NCBI GenBank assembly: GCA_963575645.1
Contig: OY754465.1
Location: 53,219,901-53,283,900 of the forward strand
Source of the DNA: Xanthostigma xanthostigma
Taxonomy: Eukaryota > Arthropoda > Insecta > Raphidioptera > Raphidiidae
Reading direction: 5' to 3'
Length of the DNA stretch: 64,000 nucleotides
Position 1 is the stretch's first letter. Each line of letters opens with the position of its first letter. The notes under the pieces are model-generated. The model worked only from the letters and a program-made list of their open reading frames with translations, made no database searches and was not told the origin of the DNA. The position numbers were made by a program, and so were the translations under genes. Below are positions 55,351-64,000 of this stretch, piece by piece.

Positions 55351-55624
55351 ATATAACTATTAAACTAAAGAAATGTCTAAACAATTATGGTAATTAACAG
55401 CGGTGTTGTATTTTATAGAGCAAGTAATTTTTCATTTCATGCCCAAGTTGATGAAATCAGCCACATCAAACGTTGCCGCTAGCCACAATATGTTGGGCAT
55501 CCCTGTCTCAGATTGTGAGCACAATACTTATTAGTTGTATTTGTCAAATTAGTCTTTATAAAATCCATAGCACCAAACACAAAGCGCTTACATAAGTTCG
55601 CATCAACTATTTCTGAATCAGGTT

Positions 55625-55960
55625 TATAATACGCGCCACGGATCTAAAAGGTTCGGAAGTTAGTCACAAACAGCGTCGCAAAGGCACATTTTAGAGCCGT
55701 TGATACTCCCATCACCTCCCAGCTACCTGCACGGAACGTGCGCTCGTCGGTGATTTGCCGTGATCGCTCGTTGCATTTGTCACTTGTCGCTTTCCTGCTT
55801 TAAAGTACAGTCGAGTACGCTATTGCCAAGTTGTTATTGCTATATAAGTTTTGTTGAGTTGCAAGTTTGTAGTTTTTCAACAGACTGTACAAGCGCAAGC
55901 CCGCATTCGCATCTAACTTCCGAGCTTTTCAGATTCGTGGCGCGTATTATACAATACATC
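55625..55960. mobile_element. Inverted-repeat element
   Basis: ATAATACGCGCCACGGATCT at left mirrors AGATTCGTGGCGCGTATTAT at right; AGGTTCGGAAGTTAG mirrors CTAACTTCCGAGCTT. About 335 bp, no ORF of its own beyond a chance 79-codon frame. Confidence 0.7.
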
Positions 55961-56639
55961 AGCTACCTACGTTCAAAAATGCATTTCAAACCAACTTAAA
56001 ATTGTGTAATATTATTTTACATGACCCACAAATATTTTTTGCACTACTCCCTATAGAACAGCTGCTTGACAGACATGTAAAGCAATTCATTACGCACTAC
56101 TAAAAAAAAACAGGTCGCGCTATACGGCTATACCAATTCCATAGAAAATCACTGCTTGTCGGTCAGTCGTTTTTTTATTTTTTTTATAATTTACTATTGA
56201 AGTGACGCTCGCTTACAAAATTAAGTTAAAAGCAGCTATTTTTATAGGATTTACATGCAAAAAATACCACATGTATCTCGTGCGTAATGAGATTACGACT
56301 CGTGTTACTGTTGAAACGTCACACCTCGTCGGAATATAACCCAACAATCTACTATTCTATGAACTAAAAATACGTAGGTATATTTGCTTGTATCTTGCTT
56401 TAGTGACAACAAATTTCAAATTCGTAAAAATGATTTTATTTTCATTTTAATTCAAAATGTTGAATAATATGTTTAGTATTACCTTGAATGATATTAATAT
56501 GCATTCATTAGTAAAAAAAATAGCATCTATGTACAGCCAAATATAAGTAATTATTTATACAAAAGAAACATATCACCAGCATTCATGCAATTGTAGAAGA
56601 AAAATAATATATGCCTCTGTTTTCTTTCGAAACGAATAT

Positions 56640-57045
56640 TCACAAGAGTATGTAAATAACCAGAAGCATAACTTGGAGGCGGTATCATTTATGTGACTAT
56701 CAACAGGTTCGTGTCCTTGGTTCCAATGGATGAAATTTTATTGCTTTTTCATAAGAGTACCTAATTAATTTATATATTTATGGTTTTTGACATGGCTGAT
56801 TATGTCAGAGGATATAGAGGCCAATAAACCATATTATATTAAAAAAAAAATATTTATGGTTTTGTTTTTAAAAAAAATATGTTCTACTATCATAGCAAGC
56901 ACGCATAAGAAGCAATTTGCTGCAAACCTGCCAACACTCGAGACGGTACAACGCTGGCCGTTTCAGGATAGAATCCCAGGTTAATCAAACGTAATAGAGA
57001 GTTATGCTTCTGGTTATTTATTTACTCTTGTGGATTATTGACGGA
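56640..57045. mobile_element. Inverted-repeat element
   Basis: AATATTCACAAGAGTATGTA and AATAACCAGAAGCATAACT at left mirror AGTTATGCTTCTGGTTATT and TTTACTCTTGTGGATTATT at right. The 65-codon plus frame inside is not recognised. Confidence 0.65.
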
Positions 57046-57207
57046 TATCGGAAGTTAAAAAGAGGGTCACTGGAGGAGGCGTCAGAAACTTTCAAAACTA
57101 AAACGTTGAGTGCGAAGCACTCGCGGGTTTTTATTCTTTTTTTTTAATTTTGTTTTTATTCTGACCTTGATTTGAGTTTTGTCGAGTCTGGTCTTTAGAC
57201 GTTTCCG

Positions 57208-57343
57208 ACATCGAGAACTGTCCCGGGGCAGGGCAGGCAGAATGGATAACTATTGGTTAAATAATTATATGCAAACAAAAAACAAATTTCTTTAACCATT
57301 CGGCCTACCCTGCCCTGGGGCAGTTCTCGATGCCAAAAACGCC
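57208..57343. mobile_element. Short fold-back MITE
   Basis: CATCGAGAACTGTCCCGGGG at left mirrors CCTGGGGCAGTTCTCGATG at right, arms about 37 bp around an AT-rich loop. Confidence 0.75.
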
Positions 57344-57383
57344 ATTAGATACCGTGGTAATAAATACGTCAGTCGTCAGAGTC

Positions 57384-57963
57384 TAAAGGCCCCTTTACAC
57401 GATGCTGGATTTCGAGCTCGCTTGCTTGCTTGAAGTCTTGCAGGCTGCCATGAATGGTATCCTGCTTGGTGGTTAGTAGAGAGCGCTGCTAGTTTCGCTT
57501 CACACGCAGCTTGCTTGTTTACTCGCTGTTTTGCTAGGTTGACAGTTATATTTAAAATTTAAATATGGATGTAATGGTTATGCAAGAAATAATTCGTCAT
57601 GATTGAAAAGCTTAGGGAGAGAAGAGAAAAATCAAAGCGAAAATTTACTTCTTGTCGAGTCAATTTACATTTTGATTTTACAACTTTTGGCCCCATCGCT
57701 GTTCACTTGAAACTTTTTTCAAACAATGCCACATTTAACTAATGTCAGACGATATCACGTGATAAAATACGACTTCATAATTGGTCAAATTCTCAAACTA
57801 GCAGGCAGCGCTGCATGAAAAATAGTCACCCAAATATAGCAAGATAGCGAGCGGCGGACCAATCAGTGACGTCACAATCCAGCAGCGTAGCGTGCAAAAC
57901 TGCCTGCAAGACTCCAAGCAAGTAAGCGAGCTCGAAATCCAGCATCGTGTGAAGAGGCCTTAA
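57384..57963. mobile_element. Inverted-repeat MITE related in style to family A
   Basis: About 580 bp. TAAAGGCCCCTTTACACGAT then GCTGGATTTCGAGCTCGCTT at left; AAGCGAGCTCGAAATCCAGC then ATCGTGTGAAGAGGCCTTA at right. The terminal TAAAGGCC block and CACGA-GCTGGATTT pattern resemble family A, so the two may share a transposase. Confidence 0.75.
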
Positions 57964-59330
57964 ATGTTGGAATTTAGTTTCGGAGAGGAGAGGGAGTAAA
58001 GATGTTTGAACGTCAAAAAAACAAAACGACAGGACAATTATCATTTGTATTTAAGGAAACCAAAAGTTGTGAAGAGTAACAATTAGAGAATGTTTGGAAA
58101 AAACTTTGGAGAAAAAAAAACAAATAATTTTATCATTTGTTTTCGGGAACTCGGACAGGAATGTATGCACTGTTTTCAACAGACGACATGCAATAATTAT
58201 TATTTTACCAGGTTGTGAAAATAATATATCTTACCCAAAATATTTAAAATAGATCTTTGCAATTGAAAATTAATTTTCATTCAAAACTCAAGAAAAGAAG
58301 TGTCAACTGAAGAACAAATTCAAAATATGTTTACAAATGCTACCCCAAGGTATTACAAAAAAAAAAAAAAAAACAACTGATTAAATCGCATAAAAACAAA
58401 ATCGTTCCTTCGTTCGGGAAATAAATACCATGACCAGATATTTTAACGTAATTCTTTAATTTCTTAGTTGTCGTTATGTAATCACTATCTATTTTTTTAT
58501 GGCAACAGTACTATAGAAATTAAACAAATACTAAAAACGAATCAACGTATGAAAAAATGATTAACCATTCTGGGTACGGAAAAAATATTGACACGTATTC
58601 ATATGTAAAATTTTCCGCAGAATCCGAATATGAAATAAAAAGTATGGTTCCCATTTAAAATTTCAAAGTTGGGCCCCACGAGACCCTTTTAGGGTCCTCG
58701 GGCCTAAAATCTAATATTGCCGTTCGATAGACAGGAAAAAATTATTAAAAAAACCATTTTAACATTTTTGGTCCGGCTTATCAGATAAGAGATATTATGC
58801 CGTTCCGGAACTTTTGAAATAAAAAATTATAATAAGATAAATTTCATTTTTGATTTCTTGCAAATAGACTGAGCTGACAAGCAATCAAACGCATGTCTGG
58901 TGGGCTAATGCTTTACGGGGCCGCAAAAAAAGCAAATGAGTAACCTCACCAAGTTTTTTGTACTCGTCATAAAAATACCGCAATTTCCCAATAGGTGTCT
59001 ATAATTTTTTTTGTAGGTAGTGATTACATAGGATTAAAAAAATAATAGAAAAAAAAAGTTATGCGATCTTTAATCAGTCGTAATAAGTTGCCTGCAAAAG
59101 AATTGTCTACTGTACGAAAATCTATAAAAAGGTTATAAATCTCCAAACCTATAAGGACTTCATTGACTGTTGATAGAGAGAGACAGATGTATGCAGAGCG
59201 GCGTCCGACACACACAAAGACACACGCAGATGGCCATGGAAAACAAAACATTAAAATGTTACATGAAACATTGTTACATCTCTATGAATAGAAAAAAATG
59301 AATGCGACATTATTTATACACAACACACAA
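57964..59330. other. AT-rich stretch, nothing recognised
   Basis: No exon, RNA gene or repeat family member seen. The 75-codon frame at 59,024-59,251 is not recognisable. Confidence 0.5.
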
Positions 59331-59332
59331 AC

Positions 59333-59518
59333 ATCCGATGGCAGTTAGATAAAACTATCGAGTTAGTTCTCGTTTATGCATCGATGGGTGGCGTAGCGAT
59401 TGTCCAGGACCTGTCGCTACGGATCGATTGGGATTTCACTTCGACCGTGCGCTGTCTACTCGACATTTCGGTGAAAAACCCTATGCGAAGCGTCTCGTTT
59501 AGTAAAGCTAAATAAATT
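59333..59518. other. GC-richer island open in a frame on each strand
   Basis: The plus strand is open for about 60 codons (RWQLDKTIELVLVYASMGG, VKNPMRSVSFS); the minus strand is open for about 40 codons (SSRQRTVEVKSQSIRSD). It contains an imperfect palindrome GTAGCGATTGTCC/GGACCTGTCGCTAC. It could be an exon or an exapted regulatory patch; no family recognised. Confidence 0.3.
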
Positions 59519-59946
59519 TTAAGAGTATTCGTCCCAGCAAACACCCCCTGCACCCTTCATCTCAAATATTTTCCCCTCGCCTAAAAACGGTTTGCGCTCT
59601 CCCGACGCTATTTTTAAAGCTAGAGGGTTCTGGTAAACGCCAAATGAAAGACAAAGAATTAGACTACAGTACCTTCAGGCGAATTTTTTGAAAAAAAGTT
59701 TCGTCTACGTGTGAAATATTACGTAACTTATTATTTTTTTCAACAGGTTGTAAGTTTTTTCAAAAAATTTTTTTCAAAAAATTCGTCTGAAGGATCTGTA
59801 GTCTGATTCTTTGTCTTTCATTTGGAGTTTACCAGAACCCTCTAGCTTTAAAAATAGCGTCGGGAGAGCGCGAACCGTTTTTAGGCGAGGGGAAAAGATT
59901 TGAGATGAAGGGTGCAGGGGGTATTTGCAGGGACGAATACTCTTAA
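59519..59946. mobile_element. Family G fold-back MITE flanked by TTAA, copy 2
   Basis: 420-bp element (59,523-59,942), same ends as 3406-3824, with TTAA at 59,519-59,522 and 59,943-59,946. Confidence 0.8.
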
Positions 59947-60305
59947 TTGTTTATATTTATGGAAGTTACACGCGTCATTTAAAAATCAAAGAAGAAGAAT
60001 GATATGTGTTGTGCAGTTACCTAATAGATCGATTGTAAATGTCGATATCAAATTATTAAATTGAAAAGTGACAGCTGTCGGCTAATTAATTATACACCGT
60101 TGATTTCGTGCGATTTCTCTTTCAAATTTGACGTTTGCATGCAGAAAGTAACAAAGTTAACCTTATCGCTACAATCTGCATCGATGATTCTGCTATATTT
60201 TACGATGTAATCAGCACACGCGATATTTTTTCTTCAATATAATTACGTTTTAAAGGATTAGTATCACCCCAATGACAAATTTAGACAAATACAGATTTTA
60301 AATAA

Positions 60306-62967
60306 TAGTCCAAGAACGATCTTCGTGAAATACCTAAAATCTCAAACGGCTAAAAATTTCAGTGATCGTTCTTGGGGTTACAAGAAACTATTCTGACTAT
60401 GCAAAAGTGTGCTCCGATTTGCAGTTAGGGTAGAAACCGCCCCTTTAAATTTTGTTTTCTAATTATCTCACAAACTATGAGATATATGAAAAAAGGTTTC
60501 GACAAAAAATTGTAGATTTTTATATTTGCTATAAAAAAGTACTCCACCCTCTTACCCCTATCTACAATAGTTTACCCGTAAACCGCCCCTAAATGTGAAA
60601 AAAATGGAAATCATTTGTTTTTTCGGCAGATTCGGGTTTTTTGTGAGATTTTACGAAGAAAATAGTCTTTGCGTTTTCTTCGAAAAATTAACATTATAGA
60701 AATTACAAAAAAACGACACCCCTTTGCACGATACTGTAGTGAGAGAGATAGCATGATTGTCGGAGCTTGTCCCACTATATCATCGTCAGCTGTCAAAATT
60801 AAAAACAATAATTATTAAAATCAACATTAATTACTAACCATAGCAATTAATATAAGTTAGGCGATATGGCACCCCGTTTCAATTTCAGAATTTTTTTTTG
60901 AAAATATTTTTTTAACTTAAAATATCCTGACGAAAAATAATAAAATTATGCCCTTACATAATATTTTTATGTCACAAGATCATAAAAATATTCTTATTTT
61001 TTTCAAGAGAAGAATCCTAAATAATTATAATTATGTCGCAACATAATTATTATTATTTTCAATAATTATGAATAACGGGAATGCGGACACATAGGTATAA
61101 TTCTTTTCTTTTATTGCTAACGTTTCGACAAAAATATTGACTTTGATTTTCAAACCTACTTGAAAAACTCTAAATCTATAGACGTCTATAGATTTAGACT
61201 TTTTCAAGTAGGTTTGAAAATCAACATTAATTACTAACCGTAGCAATTAACATAAGACAAAAAACATGGTAACAAGTTTATGTTGACTATAAATTTTTAA
61301 CAATAAATAAAAAATAATAAAAATTCGAATGTTAGCACAATTTCATAACATAATATAGGAACCTATTATATGCACAATTTTTGAAAATAATTTTAAAATC
61401 AATAATTATCATATTAAAAATTATCAAACACATGAAATCATTCAATAAAATATTCTTATTGAATTAAAAAAAAAATATTCTTTTTGGGCAAGATGTTTTG
61501 ATTATTATTGAAACGTGTCTCTTTTGCGCGGCATTTCTGTGACTTCATAGGCCATTTCAATAATTTTGTTTAAAAAACCATAGAAACACGCCACGTAAGC
61601 AACGGTATAAATAAATTTCTAAAAATAATGTGAAAAACCAAATATAATTAAAGTTTTTTGAACTCTCAGATTTGAATTTGAGTAGTCGTGGTAACGCTTT
61701 TATTAAGTCTATTCCACATTTTAAAATCATGGATACGAATTCTTGTCAATAATTCACGACAATTAGACTCCAGTATCGTGCAAAAGGGGTAGATACCGTC
61801 TTTTTGTAATTTCTATAATATCCATTTTTCGAAGAAAACGCGGACTATTTTCTTCTTAAAATGTCACAAAAAACCCGAATCTGCCGAAAAAACAAATGAT
61901 TTCCATTTTTTTCACATTTAGGGGCGGTTTACGGGTAAACTATTGTAGATAGGGGTAAGAGGGTGGAGTACTTTCTTAAAGCAAACATAAAAATCTACAA
62001 TTTTTTGTCGAAATCTTTTTTCATATATCTCATAAAAATCGTATTTCATTTAATTATAACTAGTAGAAAAACATTTTTTTTAAATTTTTGATAATAACAG
62101 GAAAATTATCAGTACTGTGGTCAAAAATATTAGATTTATTTAATATAAGACGTTTCGTCTATCGATTTAGACTTTTTTAAGTAGGTACATACAGAAAATT
62201 AAAAACAATAACAATTATGAAAATCAATATTAAAATTCGGATGTTATGCAATTTCATTTGCAATCTTTTTGAAACAATATAAACTTATTATTCTCATATT
62301 AAAAGTTATCAGGCCATGTCAACAATTTTGTTTAAAAAATCATAGAAACACTCCACGTAAAACAACGGTACAAATAGATTTCTAAAATAAATGTAAAAAT
62401 ATAATTCAAATTGTTTGAATTCTCAAGTTTGATTTTGAATTATAGTTATGGTAACGTTTATTTTAAGTTTGTTTTACATTTTAAAATCATGGATACGATT
62501 TCTTTATAATAATTCACGACAATTAGATTACACTATTGTGCAAAGGCGGTAATATCCGTTTTTTTGTAATTTCTAAAATAATCATTTTTCGAAGAAAATA
62601 CCAAGAATAATTTCTTCTCAAAATGTCACAAAAAACCCGAATCAGCCGAGAAAAATACGAATTTTCAATTTTTTTACCTTTAGGGGCGATTTATGGGTAA
62701 ACTATTGCAGATAGGGGTAAGAGGGAGGAGCACTTTTTCGTAGCAAATATAAAAATCTACAACTTTTTATTGAAACATTTTTTCATATATCTCATAGTTT
62801 GTGAGATAATTAGAAAACAAAATTTTAAGGGGCGGTTTCTACCCTAACTGCAAATCGGAGCACACTTTTTCATAGTCAGAATAGTTTCTTGTAACCCCAA
62901 GAACGATCACTGAAATTTTTAGCCGTTTGAGATTTTAGGTATTTCACGAAGATCGTTCTTGGACTAT
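60306..62967. mobile_element. Giant inverted-repeat element, 2.66 kb
   Basis: TAGTCCAAGAACGATCTTCG at left mirrors CGAAGATCGTTCTTGGACTA at right. The arms continue over about 420 bp (GTGCTCCGATTTGCAGTTAG, TAGTTTACCCGTAAACCGCC). A third partial arm copy lies at 61,770-62,040. A smaller palindrome of ATCTATAGACGTCTATAGAT type is at 61,146-61,235. No transposase frame is visible, so it is probably a composite of several fold-back units. Confidence 0.75.
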
Positions 62968-63329
62968 AAAGCATCAAAACCTCATGTACCTACAATCAAC
63001 GCAAACACTTCGCATAGGGCAGTCATATTGAATGTTCTGAAATCGGCTCCGTCTCCAGGTAAATTCCCAAGATCATTTATAATTTATCATAACTTAAAAT
63101 TCTTTTACAGTTAAAAATAAGCTAAGCACTATTATACATCGAAGCAACTCCAATGTACATTGTATTTAGGATTGCCGATCGTCCCGAATTACGATGGCCG
63201 TTTTGAATTTGGGCCCTCCTTTTTTTTTGCGACCTTTCCAAACCCCTGAAGACACTTATGATCAGTTTCGGTACAACTTTAAAAGTACGTTTAGCATTTA
63301 AATTTTAATTTTATAATTTAGTAAAAAAT

Positions 63330-63915
63330 AAATAAGCCAGATTATTTAGTCGGGTTTAAAACAAAACGGTCTATTATGCGTGAGTGCAAACAAGACTCTA
63401 CGAGTAGGCTGAAGTGTATATTAGAGCTGTAAAAGTAACGAGAAATTGTGTACCCGTATGTATTTGTTACTTAAAGAACCAATACCGGTTACTTTCGTAT
63501 CGTTACGTTACTCGTTACTTTTCATACGACATACAATCGTGTACTAACAGCATCAAGCATGTACCATCGCATCGAGGCGCGTCGCATACGTGGTACGGTA
63601 TGACTTCGTTCGTATAACGTATAACCGCATCAAACGAGTCGAACTGACATGGATACGACAAATGCGAGTAACGAAATGAATTTGTAAGTAGCGATTCGTT
63701 ACTTCGAGTCAGACGATGTACCCGTTACATACATACGGTTTGTTACAGCTCTAGTGTATATGGACTGAATTGAAGCGTGCTGCGATGCGATATACGCTCT
63801 CTTTCACATTTCAACTGACCCATGGCGTCTTACCCGCACTCACGTTAATAGACAGTTTTGTAACTGCCTCGTAGACTTTTAGAGCCAACTAAACGAACTG
63901 GCTTTTTTATTTTAT
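63330..63915. mobile_element. Inverted-repeat element carrying a hAT MITE
   Basis: AATAAGCCAGATTATTTAGT and GGTCTATTATGCGTGAGTGC at left mirror, with changes, GCACTCACGTTAATAGAC and ACTAAACGAACTGGCTTTTT at right. A fragment of the same family is at 2870-2945. Confidence 0.6.
63422..63753. mobile_element. 332-bp hAT MITE with perfect 8-bp target duplication
   Basis: Ends TAGAGCTGTAA and TTACAGCTCTA, flanked by GTGTATAT at 63,414-63,421 and 63,754-63,761. The interior is rich in CGTTAC/GTAACG units on both sides, likely subterminal repeats. Confidence 0.88.
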
Positions 63916-64000
63916 TTTTGAAGGTATTAAAATTTCAAAATGTATCAAGGACTTTTTTTGTCAAATAAAATTTCGCAAAGTTAAAAATTTACGGCTTGGC

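Overview
The window is nuclear DNA of an arthropod, most likely an insect (order not decidable from the sequence). It is AT-rich, its genes are split by spliceosomal introns, and every gap and intron is filled with DNA-transposon debris. No bacterial or organellar feature was seen. Four protein-coding host genes are supported by splice-consistent exon chains and family resemblance recalled from memory; no database was consulted.

Left part (1-20,300): a repeat field. Its centre is a three-level nest proven by target-site duplications. A hAT transposon (4028-11040, 8-bp TSD) carries a second hAT-like MITE (5592-10652, 8-bp TSD). That MITE carries a complete Ty3/gypsy LTR retrotransposon (6185-10631, 5-bp TSD, two LTRs with no difference seen, one open 1287-codon gag-pol). 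Around it lie fold-back MITEs, a Helitron split by a mariner-like MITE, pogo-like and further hAT copies, and a LINE 3' fragment.

Middle part (20,700-39,200): a compact gene neighbourhood. PNLDC1/Trimmer (piRNA 3'-end exonuclease, minus, 20,783-25,708) lies 334 bp downstream of TRAPPC11/gryzun (TRAPP III subunit, minus, 26,043-39,183; 16 coding exons, 1143 codons, apparently complete). The penultimate-but-one boundary of TRAPPC11 is remarkable: its intron 14 holds an intact, single-ORF, opposite-strand gene for a CNTD1-like cyclin-fold protein (26,920-28,395). The stop codon of that gene lies within 5 nt of the TRAPPC11 exon, and its N terminus carries four tandem copies of an [12 protein letters not shown] repeat.

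Right part (40,269-64,000): the 3' half of DEPDC5/Iml1 (GATOR1 subunit, minus, 40,269-53,680), covering the SHEN-like, DEP and C-terminal domains in eleven located exons; at least one linker exon is unresolved. Its 5' half is not found in the remaining 10 kb, which is MITE-rich and probably one long intron; it ends in a 2.66-kb giant inverted-repeat element and a nested hAT MITE.

The host genes are functionally mixed: nutrient/TORC1 signalling, membrane traffic/autophagy, piRNA maturation, and a probable meiotic factor. All but the nested gene are head-to-tail on the minus strand. The most unusual system seen is the antisense nested CNTD1-like gene; the most informative structural record is the TSD-proven transposon stratigraphy.
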